DNA of 64,000 bases from Clostridium_AW sp963515715 (GCF_963515715.1 NZ_CAUPZS010000003.1:1-64000); one strand, 5' to 3'. Shown: positions 49,110 through 59,052, counted from the stretch's first letter. A program made the numbers and translations. Notes: generated by a model from the sequence alone, not told the origin.

Positions 49110-49820
49110 TCATTCTGTACAATTTCCGGAGCTTTCTAGCTCTAAAATTACCTTTTGGCATAATTTATATGTTTTTTCTAATATTATTTCTATTTTCCCT
49201 TCATATATACCCTGCTTATCCTCTAATAGATTTTCAAATATATTTATTAAGTAAATTTCCTCATCATTAGAAAACTTTTTTAATTCTTCTAATGTCAATG
49301 GATAAACTCCTTTTATGGCAGCGTATTTATATCTTAAGACCCACATTAAAGGCTTTAAAATTCTTTTTAATAACTTTTTACTTAAAAGGGATTCCTCTCC
49401 TTCATTGATACATATGAAATGCCTTATTCCCATAATAATGTACACAACTAAATTCTTGCTTCTTTCTATAAAATCTTTTTTATTAGGATAAGGTACCTTT
49501 AAACTACCATATAAAATTTTCCCATCCGTTCTATACTGAATAGGTGAATACTCGCGAGTAAAATGTGGCAATAAGCATTCTTCAAAGGATGTAATCTGGG
49601 GATTTAGCCTAGGATGAGGATAGAGGGATTTAACTATCTCCCCTACTTTGTATAAATCCTCATACTTCACTTCATGTAAAAATACCCATATATCAATATC
49701 GCTTCTTTTTCTCACTTCGCCTCTAGATAAGCTCCCTGTAAGAAGTATGCAATCCACTCTATCTTTAAAAGTTTCTATGATCTTATCCCTAAACTCATTT
49801 ATTTTTTGGTAAGGTTCCAT
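49110..49820 (-). CDS. Nucleotidyltransferase-domain protein
   Basis: 236 residues. The NTP-transferase core CILLTGSLSRGEVRKRSDID gives the GS-x3-G and the two catalytic Asp (DID) near residue 40; the rest is helical. Such MNT/kanamycin-type domains act on nucleotides, drugs or as toxin-antitoxin partners; no partner HEPN gene is adjacent. Two starts are possible: ATG at 49820 with GGAG very close, or TTG at 49838 behind AAGGG. It follows the amidohydrolase gene closely and is probably cotranscribed. Function not assigned. Confidence 0.78.
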   Translation of the reverse strand: MEPYQKINEFRDKIIETFKDRVDCILLTGSLSRGEVRKRSDIDIWVFLHEVKYEDLYKVGEIVKSLYPHPRLNPQITSFEECLLPHFTREYSPIQYRTDGKILYGSLKVPYPNKKDFIERSKNLVVYIIMGIRHFICINEGEESLLSKKLLKRILKPLMWVLRYKYAAIKGVYPLTLEELKKFSNDEEIYLINIFENLLEDKQGIYEGKIEIILEKTYKLCQKVILELESSGNCTE

Positions 49821-49844
49821 ATACTCCTCTCCATACAAATTACT

Positions 49845-51005
49845 CTACCCTTCATATTTATAAACAATTTTCCCATTGATTATGGTATATAAAGTTTTTG
49901 TGAGGCTCTCCAATGGATTTCCATCAAAAATGGCTATATCAGCGTCCTTTCCATTATCAATACTTCCAATTCTGTCATCCATTCCAATTATTTCAGCGGC
50001 ATTTATGGTTATGGACCTCAATGCTTCTTCTTCCGTCCATCCAGCTTTAGCAGCAAGCCCTGCACACATTGATAAATACTCAACAGGCATTACGGGATGA
50101 TCTGTTGTTATCGCTACTTTAATTCCTTTTCTATTCAATATTCCTGGAGTAGTAAAGTTTTTATTTTTAACTTCTATCTTGCTTTTAAATGTAAGAGTTG
50201 GCCCAACAATAGCGGGAAATCCAGATTCTTTTATATATTCTGCAACAAGGTCCCCTTCTGTACAATGATCTAAAGTCATCATTACATCAAATTCCTTAGC
50301 AATTCTTATAGCTGTCAATATATCATCAGCTCTATGAGCATGAGCTTTTAGAGGTATTTCTTTTTCAAGTACTGGTATTAAAGCCTCCATCTTTAAATCA
50401 ATGTCAAAGCTCTCTTTCTTTAATACTGCAGCCTCCTTTTTATTCTTATAATTTTTAGCCTTTACTAGTGTTTCTCTCAACAATGCTGCCGTTGCCATCC
50501 TAGTTATTGGCATCTTTCCTTTGGAATTATAGACTCTTTTCGGATTTTCTCCAAAGGCAATTTTCACAGCGCTAGGAGATTTTATTGTCATTTTATCTAC
50601 ACAAATTCCGCAAGTCTTAATAATTGCAAATTGTCCTCCTATTACATTTGCACTTCCAGGCCCTGTCATTACAGTAGTTACCCCTCCCTTTAAAGCTTCA
50701 TAAAATGCTGTATCAAAGGGATTAATCCCATCTATAGCTCTTAAGTGCGGAGTTATAGGGTCAGTAACTTCATTTATATCATTCCCTTCAAAACCCATAC
50801 CTTCTTCAATTAAACCAATATGGCAATGAGCTTCTATAAAACCTGGTGTAACCCATCCCCCTTTAGCATCTATAACCTCACATTTTTCAGGAATTTTTAT
50901 ATCTTCTCCAACTTCAATTATTTTTCCACTTTCTATTAATACGCATCCATATCCATAATTTTTTCCATTCATAGTAATTATTTTTCCGTTTTTAATTAAC
51001 AACAA
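49845..51005 (-). CDS. Amidohydrolase family protein (imidazolonepropionase-like)
   Basis: 386 residues, cytoplasmic metal hydrolase: GFIEAHCHIGLIEEGMGFEG near residue 60 holds the HxH pair, APLKAHAHRADDI-like (LKAHAHRADDILTAI) near residue 222 and MTLDHCTEGDL the further His, and ITTDHPVMP near residue 305 the Asp. TTG at 51005 is chosen because AAAGGGG is nine bases upstream; an ATG three codons earlier abuts that site. Substrate unknown; the GVTTVMTGPGSANVIGGQFA loop is common in uncharacterised clostridial amidohydrolases. Confidence 0.87.
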   Translation of the reverse strand: MLLIKNGKIITMNGKNYGYGCVLIESGKIIEVGEDIKIPEKCEVIDAKGGWVTPGFIEAHCHIGLIEEGMGFEGNDINEVTDPITPHLRAIDGINPFDTAFYEALKGGVTTVMTGPGSANVIGGQFAIIKTCGICVDKMTIKSPSAVKIAFGENPKRVYNSKGKMPITRMATAALLRETLVKAKNYKNKKEAAVLKKESFDIDLKMEALIPVLEKEIPLKAHAHRADDILTAIRIAKEFDVMMTLDHCTEGDLVAEYIKESGFPAIVGPTLTFKSKIEVKNKNFTTPGILNRKGIKVAITTDHPVMPVEYLSMCAGLAAKAGWTEEEALRSITINAAEIIGMDDRIGSIDNGKDADIAIFDGNPLESLTKTLYTIINGKIVYKYEG

Positions 51006-51158
51006 TCGAACCATCCCCTTTATATACTTTTAAACATACATGTATATTTATATGTGTATAGCTTCATGTTTATATGTATGTAAATTTATATTACCATACT
51101 TTTCCCTTTATTTTACGTATATACTATAAAGATAATAGTTTTAGGAGGTTATTAATTT

Positions 51159-52085
51159 ATGAAAAAATTCATAAATTATCTTGTTGGATTATTAGTGATT
51201 TTATTCATATTTACATCCTGCAGCTCTTCAAAAAAATCCCATGATGGATATTCTAGCCCATCAGAAAACGCAACGCCACAAGCCTATAACTTTGATAAAA
51301 AGGAATCTTCTATATCTATGGAGAAGGCTAAAAAAGATTCCTCTCTTAGTACAGAACTAGTAGATAGAAAAAACATACAAAATGCCACTATAGAAATACA
51401 GACCTTAGATTTCGATGGCAGCACTACAGACTTATCCAATAAAGTAAAATCTTTTGGAGGATATATAGAAAGTTCTAATATTAGCGGAAAAAGAATTGAT
51501 AATGAACCCTCTGCAGAAAATAGATTCGCTGAAATATCTATAAGAATTCCAGTAGAAAAATTTGATGAGTTTATTAAAGATCTTAGAAATCTCGGAAACA
51601 TCACTAACCAAAGTATAAATATCAAGGATATTACTCATGAATATTTCGACACTGAGGCACGTGTTAAATCTTTGAAAATACAGCAAGAGAGACTTTTAGA
51701 GCTACTAAAAAAATCCGGTGAACTAAAAGATATGTTAGAAATAGAAAAAGAATTGGAAAGAGTGGGGTATGAAATAGAAACTCTCACCGGAACATTAAAA
51801 AAATGGAATAATCTAATAGAATATTCCACTTTAAATATAAATTTATACGAAGTGCAAAAATATAAAAAAGTAGCTACACTATCTCTTAAAGATAAGGCAT
51901 ACTATGGATTTATTTCCTCACTAGAGAATGTAGGATATTTAATTAAATTATTTATAATATTTATTATATCCTCAATCCCATACTTAATAACTATATTACC
52001 TTTTATACTTATATTTAGGTATTTTAACAAGAATAAAAACTTCAGTTTTAAAAATTTATTTAAAAGGAACAAAAAAGATATTTAA
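51159..52085 (+). CDS. DUF4349 lipoprotein
   Basis: 308 residues. Lipoprotein signal ending FTSC at about residue 21, a Ser/Lys-rich linker, the DUF4349 domain near 70-260 (NATIEIQTLDFDGSTTDLSN, GGYIESSNISG, DITHEYFDTEARVKSLKIQQ) with a coiled coil in the KSLKIQQERLLELLKKSGEL part, and a membrane span near 262-284 before a basic tail. It should lie on the outer face of the membrane. AGGAGG precedes the ATG. Function unknown. Confidence 0.88.
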   Translation: MKKFINYLVGLLVILFIFTSCSSSKKSHDGYSSPSENATPQAYNFDKKESSISMEKAKKDSSLSTELVDRKNIQNATIEIQTLDFDGSTTDLSNKVKSFGGYIESSNISGKRIDNEPSAENRFAEISIRIPVEKFDEFIKDLRNLGNITNQSINIKDITHEYFDTEARVKSLKIQQERLLELLKKSGELKDMLEIEKELERVGYEIETLTGTLKKWNNLIEYSTLNINLYEVQKYKKVATLSLKDKAYYGFISSLENVGYLIKLFIIFIISSIPYLITILPFILIFRYFNKNKNFSFKNLFKRNKKDI

Positions 52086-52210
52086 ATCATAAATTGTTTA
52101 TTATTTGTTAATATATTGATAATCTAAATTTAATATTTTACCTATATAATAAATTTAAAGTAGAAATTAACAATAATATTGTTTAGTTAAAACCAGACCT
52201 CCCCCTTACG

Positions 52211-52237
52211 AACGGAAGAAGTTTCTTCCGTTTTTTT
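52211..52237 (+). terminator. Terminator of the DUF4349 gene
   Basis: AACGGAAGAA pairs with TTCTTCCGTT around GT, followed by seven T. Confidence 0.9.
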
Positions 52238-52273
52238 CTTTTCAAATACAATTAATATATTAAAACCTTTTCA

Positions 52274-54061
52274 CTAATATTGCTTTTTCAAAAAAACTTC
52301 AACTTTTTCTTTAGGCAATGGTCTGCTTAAAACATATCCTTGTATTTTATCACAATTTTGTACCCTTAACACTTGAAGTTGGACATCTCTTTCCACTCCT
52401 TCGGCTACCACATCTATTTTCATTTTATGTGCTAATTGAATTATCTCAGCAGTTATAGCATCCTCAATAGAACCATCTTTTACATCATCAATAAAACTTT
52501 TATCAATTTTCAAAGTATCTATTGGAAGTTTCTTTAAATAACTCAAAGAAGAATATCCCGTACCAAAATCATCTAGTGATACACCAACTCCTATATCTTT
52601 AATGGATTTTAATTTTTCCGCTACAGAATCTATAGATTTCATTAAGGTACTTTCCGTTATTTCAATATTTAACAACTCTGGTTTCATATCGTATTTTTCC
52701 AGGGTTTCTCTTATAAAAAATATAAAATCCTTTTGCTGAAGTTGTATTGAAGATACATTTACTGATATAACGATTTCATCATATCCTTTATTCTTCCATT
52801 CCACATGTTGTTTACATACCGTTTCTATTACCCATTTTCCAATGGATACTATAAGCCCCGTACTCTCTGCTAAAGGGATAAAATACGCCGGTGATACTAA
52901 GCCTCTTTTAGGATGATTCCACCTAATTAATGCTTCCGCACCGATAATTTTCTCCGTCTTTAGATTCATTTGAGGTTGATAATATAGCTCAAATTCATCA
53001 TTTTCAATAGCCCTTCTTAAATCCGCCTCCAGCTTTGTTCTTTCCAAAACTTCTTTGTATATGCTAGTGTTAAAGAACTCATAAGTATTTCTCCCTTTCT
53101 CTTTAGCAGCGTACATAGCGGTATCTACATTTCTAAGCAATGAAAAAGCATCTTCTCCATTATTAGGGTATATATCTATTCCAATACTAACCGTAGTATA
53201 TATCTCATGTTCTTCAATGCATATTGGTCCTTGAAAATGATTTAGTATTTTTTGGGCAAATGCTTCATATTCTTCTTTTGTTCCCTTCATATTCTTTATA
53301 ATTAAAAACTCATCTTCTCCTACTTTACATAAAATATCCTTTTTACCAATAAATTTTTTTATCTTTTCGCTGACAGTTATTAAAAGTTTATCTCCAAATT
53401 TATGACCTAAAGTATCATTTATATTTCTAAAATTATCTAAATCTATTAAAAATAAACCTATTTTACTTTTACCATTATATGCTTTTATTTTCTCGCTAAT
53501 TATCTCTTTAGAATAATGAAAATTTGGCAATCCAGTTAATCTATCGTAGTAAGCCAATTGTTTTATTTTTTCTTCGTAGTTTTTTCTATCAGTTATATCA
53601 GATAGGGAACCTGCCATTCTAATAGCTTTTCCTTCCCTATCTCTTAAAAGCTTTCCTCGGGTTAATACCCATTTATATTCATCGTTTTTTATTTTTAACC
53701 TATATTCACTAAAGAAGTAATCACTACCTCCTCTTAAATACTCCTTAAAAGTATTTAGCGTGTCATTTAAATCTTCAGGATGTATCAGCCTGGTCCATCT
53801 ACCTATTATGCTTAATTTAGGATTCAAAACCTCTAAAGGTATTTTTTCTTTCCATTTTTCAGATATGAAGAATTTATTATTTGTAAAGTCCCAATCCCAT
53901 AAGGCGTCATTAGCCCCTTCTACAGCCAATCTGTATCTTTCTTCACTAATCCTTAGGGCTTCCTCATTTCTTTTTAACAGTTCATATTGACTTTTAAATT
54001 CTTTCTCCATTACACCCGATTCGGTGCATATATGACATATTTTTTCAAGTTTTGAATCCAT
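52274..54061 (-). CDS. PAS-GGDEF-EAL cyclic-di-GMP signalling protein
   Basis: 595 residues, no membrane span. PAS domain near 42-160 (LWDWDFTNNKFFISEKW), GGDEF domain near 170-330 whose signature reads VGEDEF (first Gly replaced), EAL domain near 340-595 with intact GAEALIRWNHPKRG, EITES, SLDDFGTGYSSLSYLK and DVVAEGVE. The cyclase site is therefore doubtful while the phosphodiesterase site looks active. The short N terminus has a CHIC pair. Two close starts exist; ATG at 54061 follows GGGGAG. Likely a c-di-GMP phosphodiesterase sensing a small ligand. Confidence 0.92.
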   Translation of the reverse strand: MDSKLEKICHICTESGVMEKEFKSQYELLKRNEEALRISEERYRLAVEGANDALWDWDFTNNKFFISEKWKEKIPLEVLNPKLSIIGRWTRLIHPEDLNDTLNTFKEYLRGGSDYFFSEYRLKIKNDEYKWVLTRGKLLRDREGKAIRMAGSLSDITDRKNYEEKIKQLAYYDRLTGLPNFHYSKEIISEKIKAYNGKSKIGLFLIDLDNFRNINDTLGHKFGDKLLITVSEKIKKFIGKKDILCKVGEDEFLIIKNMKGTKEEYEAFAQKILNHFQGPICIEEHEIYTTVSIGIDIYPNNGEDAFSLLRNVDTAMYAAKEKGRNTYEFFNTSIYKEVLERTKLEADLRRAIENDEFELYYQPQMNLKTEKIIGAEALIRWNHPKRGLVSPAYFIPLAESTGLIVSIGKWVIETVCKQHVEWKNKGYDEIVISVNVSSIQLQQKDFIFFIRETLEKYDMKPELLNIEITESTLMKSIDSVAEKLKSIKDIGVGVSLDDFGTGYSSLSYLKKLPIDTLKIDKSFIDDVKDGSIEDAITAEIIQLAHKMKIDVVAEGVERDVQLQVLRVQNCDKIQGYVLSRPLPKEKVEVFLKKQY

Positions 54062-54208
54062 AGCACTCCCCATAAATAACACCTACTCATTATAATTATG
54101 TAATATATATATATTTTACCAAGTATATATTACCATAAATTCAATGAATTTTTAATATTTAGACAGAAAAAATATCAAATTTTATACTTTATATTAATTT
54201 TTCTCATA

Positions 54209-54847
54209 TTAACTATAATTATCTAGTATATAATATACTTTTTCTGTCATAAAATTAATAATAGTCTTTTTACCTTCATACGGGATATAGGATAAAACTT
54301 CTTTTAAATCCTTTTCTTTTATAATATCTATTCCGCTATATATAAATTCTATTATTTTAAATGAGTTGTCCTCATTTTCTACATAATTTTGTATACCGTT
54401 TATTATATTGTTGCATATACTATCTACATTTATAAATTTTCTCATGGCAAGATTTAATCCTCCTACCATATTATTTACTTCTCTTCTTATAGTATCTTTA
54501 ACACTATCCTTTTCTACAAAATCTTTTATATACTTCAATACTTCATCCTTGTTATTGTAGATATAAACTTTAAGTATATTTTCAAATCCTTGAGGTAAAA
54601 CATCCTTAAGTTTTTTATCGCTATTCTCGGAAGAGTTAAATTGTTCAGTGACTATAGAATTTATTTTTTCCCGAGTAAGTTTATTGCTATCTATGGTCTC
54701 TAACAATTTTTTATACTCTCTAATTATAGTTCTAAATTCCTCTTCGTTTTCTGCATCTCCATCCATATCTGTTCTTAATTGACTTATCCTATCAGTAATT
54801 AGATTTTCTATACTCTCTAATTCTAATTCACTTAGATTCACAAACAT
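54209..54847 (-). CDS. Hypothetical protein, 212 residues
   Basis: Not recognised. Acidic, helical, soluble-looking: starts MFVNLSELELESIENLITDR, a charged region to about residue 90, then repeated helical stretches (EVLKYIKDFVEKDSVKDTIR, MRKFINVDSICNNIINGIQN). No signal peptide, Cys cluster or catalytic motif seen. It lies 18 bp after the M48 protease gene in the same direction and is probably cotranscribed with it. Confidence 0.65.
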   Translation of the reverse strand: MFVNLSELELESIENLITDRISQLRTDMDGDAENEEEFRTIIREYKKLLETIDSNKLTREKINSIVTEQFNSSENSDKKLKDVLPQGFENILKVYIYNNKDEVLKYIKDFVEKDSVKDTIRREVNNMVGGLNLAMRKFINVDSICNNIINGIQNYVENEDNSFKIIEFIYSGIDIIKEKDLKEVLSYIPYEGKKTIINFMTEKVYYILDNYS

Positions 54848-54865
54848 GTAATCACCTCATAATTT

Positions 54866-56170
54866 TTATTTTATATATTTTAAAGGCTTATTTTCCTTCC
54901 ACGGTGCGTACTCTTTAGCAAATATAACTCTGTCATAATAACTTGGATGACTATAGTACCACACCTCATAAATTTTGCTAACCTTTGGTAAGCTCAAACT
55001 ATTTTCATGAAGTTTAATTGTAGATGTTATTACAGAGGAATTATCTTTAGTAAGCTCAAGAGCAAATCTATCCGCTTCCTTTTCTACATATCTAGAGTAA
55101 GTATTAGTTATAGGATTAGCTAAAAATAAAAATATATTAAGTATTAATATTATCAAAGGCATTGCTCCAATATCCACAATTTTTCTTACTCCAAGTACAT
55201 CTCTCCACTTATGTAAAATCCAAAGCAAGGATTTATTTACTAGGTATAAAACCAAAGTAAAGAGTGCTCCTCCTAAAACTATAGACTTCCACACATGACC
55301 CATGACATAATGACCTATTTCATGAGCTGTGATTGATAATGTTTCTCCTTGAGTCAAATTATTTATAGTGGTGTCCCATAAAACAATTCGTTTAGAGTTA
55401 AATACGCCTGTCATATATGCATTCATTTCCTTTGTATCTACACTTTTGTTTACCTGATACACTTTACTATTACTTATATCGGCTATTTTTAACTGTTCCT
55501 CAATCTTAGTTTGAAGATTTTTATCCTGTATAGGCGTATACTTATTAAATAAAGGATCTATATACATAGGAGAAATAAATGTAACAAACATCAATACTGG
55601 TATAGATAAAAGTCCATTATAGAGCCACCACTTCTTTGGGCTTTTGTTAATAATAAAATATGGAACCCAGAGAAACATGGAGGTAATCAGCGTGTTAATA
55701 GTGAATCCTTTTAAGTAATCGCTAAACCATTTGTAAAAGGTTTGATTAGACAATCCAAAATTATGCTTATGAATAAAACTTCTATAATAGTCTAAGGGAA
55801 AAGTTATAATACAGCTTATCAGTGTAAAGAAAATAAAAAATAATGCCAGTTGAATGATATAGTTTCTGCTTATTCCCTTTACAAATTCACTTAACTTTTT
55901 CGATAGCCCACTTACTATGAAAATAACAGGTATACCAAAACTTAATATGAGATTAATAGACCAAATATTTAAATTTATTTTTCTGTAATATATAGCTTTA
56001 TCTGATACTTTTGCAATACTGGCTTTAGTATTATTATCTAAAGTAATAGTATAAGAATTATCCTTCTTTAGTTTTTCCATATTTGAATTTTCAAAGTATC
56101 TAACTGAAAAAACAAATAAAAATATTAAAGTAAAAAATACAGTCAAAGTTAAGTAAAATGATTTTTTCAA
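54866..56170 (-). CDS. M48-family membrane metalloprotease (Ste24/CAAX protease-like)
   Basis: 434 residues with about seven membrane spans. Zinc site HEIGHYVMGH near residue 283 and the third ligand Glu in YVEKEADRFAL near residue 363; the M48 N-terminal domain covers roughly residues 30-205. Eukaryotic relatives cut prenylated proteins; bacterial ones degrade membrane proteins. The first ~25 residues form an extra hydrophobic helix. Located between TrpP and the hypothetical gene. Confidence 0.92.
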   Translation of the reverse strand: MKKSFYLTLTVFFTLIFLFVFSVRYFENSNMEKLKKDNSYTITLDNNTKASIAKVSDKAIYYRKINLNIWSINLILSFGIPVIFIVSGLSKKLSEFVKGISRNYIIQLALFFIFFTLISCIITFPLDYYRSFIHKHNFGLSNQTFYKWFSDYLKGFTINTLITSMFLWVPYFIINKSPKKWWLYNGLLSIPVLMFVTFISPMYIDPLFNKYTPIQDKNLQTKIEEQLKIADISNSKVYQVNKSVDTKEMNAYMTGVFNSKRIVLWDTTINNLTQGETLSITAHEIGHYVMGHVWKSIVLGGALFTLVLYLVNKSLLWILHKWRDVLGVRKIVDIGAMPLIILILNIFLFLANPITNTYSRYVEKEADRFALELTKDNSSVITSTIKLHENSLSLPKVSKIYEVWYYSHPSYYDRVIFAKEYAPWKENKPLKYIK

Positions 56171-56221
56171 AGTTATCCCTCCCTTATAACCATTATATTA
56201 TAAAAGAAAGATATATATAAT

Positions 56222-56722
56222 CTAGTGAGAGTATTTAATTGCTCTATTTAACATTTTAAGTATAAAAATCATCCCTATAGAATTAATGCAAGCAGCCAGT
56301 ATCACTGTAGAGTATAGTATACCAAAAGTTGCAGGTAATCCTACCATCAATAAAGCAAGTAATAAAAACACAGTTCCACTTACTAATGTGCCCAAAAATG
56401 TCGTAATCATTACTCCTTTATTTCCACTTACTTTTATATTAAATATCTTCATAAAAATATAGACAAACTGTGCTGTTATTATCTTATCTATAAAGTTTGG
56501 TATTTGGCCCCCTGGAAAAGTTGTAGTGAGAGCTGTAAGTGTTCCTGAAATCACTCCAATAACAAATACAAATTTATAATCTTCAACAAAACCTAGGGAT
56601 ACAAACATCATTAAAAGTAAAAAGTCTGGTTTCATACCAAATACAAAGTTCGGTGATATTTGGTGTAAAAGCAAACCTACTGCCAACAATACTGAGCTTA
56701 ATACAAATTTTTTCAATGTCAT
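56222..56722 (-). CDS. trpP: Tryptophan transporter TrpP (YhaG-like)
   Basis: 166-residue membrane protein with five or six spans, starting MTLKKFVLSSVLLAVGLLLH and containing GMKPDFLLLMMF and TTFPGGQIPNFIDK, the pattern of Bacillus TrpP. ATG at 56722 follows AAAGGGG with good spacing; an in-frame TTG earlier overlaps it. A tryptophan-specific T-box leader upstream confirms the substrate: uptake is raised when charged tRNA-Trp is scarce. Confidence 0.93.
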   Translation of the reverse strand: MTLKKFVLSSVLLAVGLLLHQISPNFVFGMKPDFLLLMMFVSLGFVEDYKFVFVIGVISGTLTALTTTFPGGQIPNFIDKIITAQFVYIFMKIFNIKVSGNKGVMITTFLGTLVSGTVFLLLALLMVGLPATFGILYSTVILAACINSIGMIFILKMLNRAIKYSH

Positions 56723-56787
56723 AATAAAAACCCCTTTCAATTTTCATAATTTATATTTACAAAAGCGCGCTTAAGTTTTTATACAAT

Positions 56788-57050
56788 AAAAAAACTCCGC
56801 CCTAAAAAATAGGGCGAAGTATTATTCGCGGTACCACCTAAGTTATGCTAAAAAGCACATCTCTTATTCGGATACAATCATATCCTAGCCTTTTTAACGG
56901 TAGGCTTCCGGTAACCACTACTCTCCATAAAGGATTTCAATTTACTTCTATGAGGTCCATTCATTAAAATCTATACTATGGAGATCACACCATCCTCCAC
57001 TCTCTTGGAATAATCAATTTTAACTACTCTTCCTCATCAATGAATTTAAA
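56788..57050 (-). ncRNA. T-box riboswitch, tryptophan-specific
   Basis: Minus-strand leader with a stem I specifier loop GAATGGACC, whose TGG codon means tryptophan, the T-box motif TAGGTGGTACCGCG near 56836-56849 that pairs with the tRNA acceptor end, and a terminator (CTTCGCCCTA with TAGGGCGGAG, then seven T) at 56788-56820. Uncharged tRNA-Trp binding would favour the antiterminator and turn on trpP. Confidence 0.93.
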
Positions 57051-57069
57051 CATATCAATTTTGATTTTT

Positions 57070-57098
57070 AGTTTACCACTTTATTTCAAAATTTTCAA
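57070..57098 (-). promoter_or_regulatory. Promoter of the T-box-trpP transcript
   Basis: Minus strand: -35 TTGAAA (57093-57098), 17 bp, -10 TAAACT (57070-57075), about 15 bp before the T-box stem I. Moderate match to consensus. Confidence 0.5.
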
Positions 57099-57108
57099 TA
57101 GTTATTTT

Positions 57109-58863
57109 TTATTTTATTATATTTTTTCCCGCTATCTTACCAAAAACTATAGCGTCTGGAAGGGCATTTCCTCCTAATCTATTTCCACCATGTATACCAC
57201 CAGTTACTTCCCCTGCTGCGTATAAACCTTGAATAGTTTCTCCTGATTTATTTAGCACTTGGGTTTTTTCATTTATTTTCAATCCACCCATGGTGTGGTG
57301 AACTGCTGGATGTCTTAACGTCGCATAGTATGGCCCTTTTTCTATTTTATTTTTCCACAAACCACGATTGAAGGAATCTTTTTTATTATCTACAGCTTTA
57401 TTAAATTCATCTATTGTTCCTTGCAATACTTTTTCATCAACTTTAATCTTTTCTGCTAATTCTTTTATGGAGTCAGCTTTTATTATTGTTCCCTTTTGTA
57501 TTAATTCCTCTACATTATCACCAAGTTCATTCTTTTCTTTTATTATTTGAGAGTCATTTATCATGTAATATTGTCCATCTTTTTGTTTCATTATTGCTTC
57601 ACATAACTTGTCTCTTCTATTATCTTCATTTATAAATCTTTTTCCTTCTTTATTTACAAATATGGAATTTTCTACGTTTATAGTTGGTCCAGTAAGCTCT
57701 ATAGCCATTGGAAGCAACTGAATATATTCCATTCCAATTAAATCTGCTCCTACTTTTTCTCCCATGACTATACCATCACCTGTTGCTCCTGGATGATTAG
57801 TAGTTGGTTTATCTGCTGTTAGGCTTGGAACATATTTTGTTCTCATTTCTACATTAGCAGCAAATCCTCCTGTTGCTATAACTACACCTTTTTTCCCTCT
57901 TAATTCAAGTGGATTTTTATCCTTATCTTCAGCCTTAACCCCTACCACTCTGCCGTTTTCAACTATAAGCTCTGTAGCCTTTGTATTAAGCAATATTTCA
58001 ACACCTAATTTATCTCCAGCTTCTTTTAATGTATTCATATATCCTGTCCCTGCTGCATCTGAAGCTTGATGGGTTCTTGTCCATAAAGAACCTACCACAG
58101 AACCTATTTTTTCGTTAAACTCCATGCCATAGGATTGCAACCATTTTTTCCCTTCAAGAGAACCTTCAACAAGAATTTTAACTAACTTTTCATCTGCCTT
58201 TTTATCTCCACCTTCAAAGGTTTGTTTAAAATGCTTATCTATTGAGTCTTCTATTCCCTGAGCCTTTTGAGCTTCTACATCAACTGCATTATATGCTCCA
58301 CCGGATCTAATAGTATTTCCACCTATCATAGGCATCTTTTCTAATACTATTACTTTGGCTCCCTCTTCCGCAGCAGCAACAGCAGCGGACATTCCAGCGC
58401 CACCTGCTCCAATCACTATAACATCCGTTTCCTTTTTAACTAATTCTTTTTTTGATGAATCATCACCTTTTGATACCTTTTTTAGCTCATCAATATTACC
58501 ACCAGCATTTTTAAGTGCTAAAGTTATAGCTTCTATAACCCCGTTACTTGTTACTGTAGCACCTGAAATAGTATCTACAGCTAAACTTTGCTTCTCTATT
58601 ATCTCCTTTGGTATATCATTTAAAGCTGGATCGCTTAAGCCCTTAGTTTCTTTATGTTCTAATATTTTTATATCTTTTATTTTCTCTCCATCCACTTCCA
58701 CCTCAAGCTTAATATCTCCATTATGTCCTTTGGCTTCAGCAGTGTATTTTCCCGCTTTAAATTTTGTTTCCTCTCCAGAAGTATTTTTACTTCCTCCACA
58801 GCCTACAAGAGAAAACATAAAAATTAAAGTCATAACCATTGCTAGCTTTTTAAACCTCTTCAT
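57109..58863 (-). CDS. Flavinylated extracellular FAD-dependent reductase (FMN-binding domain plus fumarate reductase/urocanate-type domain)
   Basis: 584 residues. Lipoprotein signal with lipobox LVGC at residue 22; FMN-binding domain near 35-122 with the covalent flavinylation motif DTISGATVTS near residue 97; FAD-binding domain from DVIVIGAGGAGMSAAVAAAE near residue 147 to GNRLGGNALPDAIVFGKIAG at the end, with HPAVHHTMGGL as substrate-site His region. The layout matches lipid-anchored reductases that receive electrons through flavinylated FMN domains outside the membrane. Acceptor (fumarate, urocanate, acrylate-type) not predictable. Monocistronic. Confidence 0.92.
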   Translation of the reverse strand: MKRFKKLAMVMTLIFMFSLVGCGGSKNTSGEETKFKAGKYTAEAKGHNGDIKLEVEVDGEKIKDIKILEHKETKGLSDPALNDIPKEIIEKQSLAVDTISGATVTSNGVIEAITLALKNAGGNIDELKKVSKGDDSSKKELVKKETDVIVIGAGGAGMSAAVAAAEEGAKVIVLEKMPMIGGNTIRSGGAYNAVDVEAQKAQGIEDSIDKHFKQTFEGGDKKADEKLVKILVEGSLEGKKWLQSYGMEFNEKIGSVVGSLWTRTHQASDAAGTGYMNTLKEAGDKLGVEILLNTKATELIVENGRVVGVKAEDKDKNPLELRGKKGVVIATGGFAANVEMRTKYVPSLTADKPTTNHPGATGDGIVMGEKVGADLIGMEYIQLLPMAIELTGPTINVENSIFVNKEGKRFINEDNRRDKLCEAIMKQKDGQYYMINDSQIIKEKNELGDNVEELIQKGTIIKADSIKELAEKIKVDEKVLQGTIDEFNKAVDNKKDSFNRGLWKNKIEKGPYYATLRHPAVHHTMGGLKINEKTQVLNKSGETIQGLYAAGEVTGGIHGGNRLGGNALPDAIVFGKIAGKNIIK

Positions 58864-58996
58864 TATAATACATCCCCTTTTAACTTTGTTATATTTTATA
58901 CAATTATTATATTACATTCCACTAATATTTTCCAACAATTATTATGTAACATTAAATATTCTTGTGATTTTTTATAAAAAACAAGATTTATTCAAT

Positions 58997-59045
58997 AAAA
59001 AAACAAAGTATTAGAGTAATTATTTCTCTAATACTTTGTTTTTTT
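58997..59045. terminator. Strong symmetrical terminator after the M16 protease
   Basis: ACAAAGTATTAGAG pairs perfectly with CTCTAATACTTTGT around a nine-base loop, with an A-run on one side and a T-run on the other. It ends the minus-strand M16 gene and could shield the reductase gene upstream region. Confidence 0.9.
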
Positions 59046-59052
59046 ATTAACA

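Noticed and set aside
49110..49820. MNT-HEPN toxin-antitoxin system
   Set aside because: The nucleotidyltransferase is longer than typical MNT antitoxins and there is no adjacent HEPN gene.
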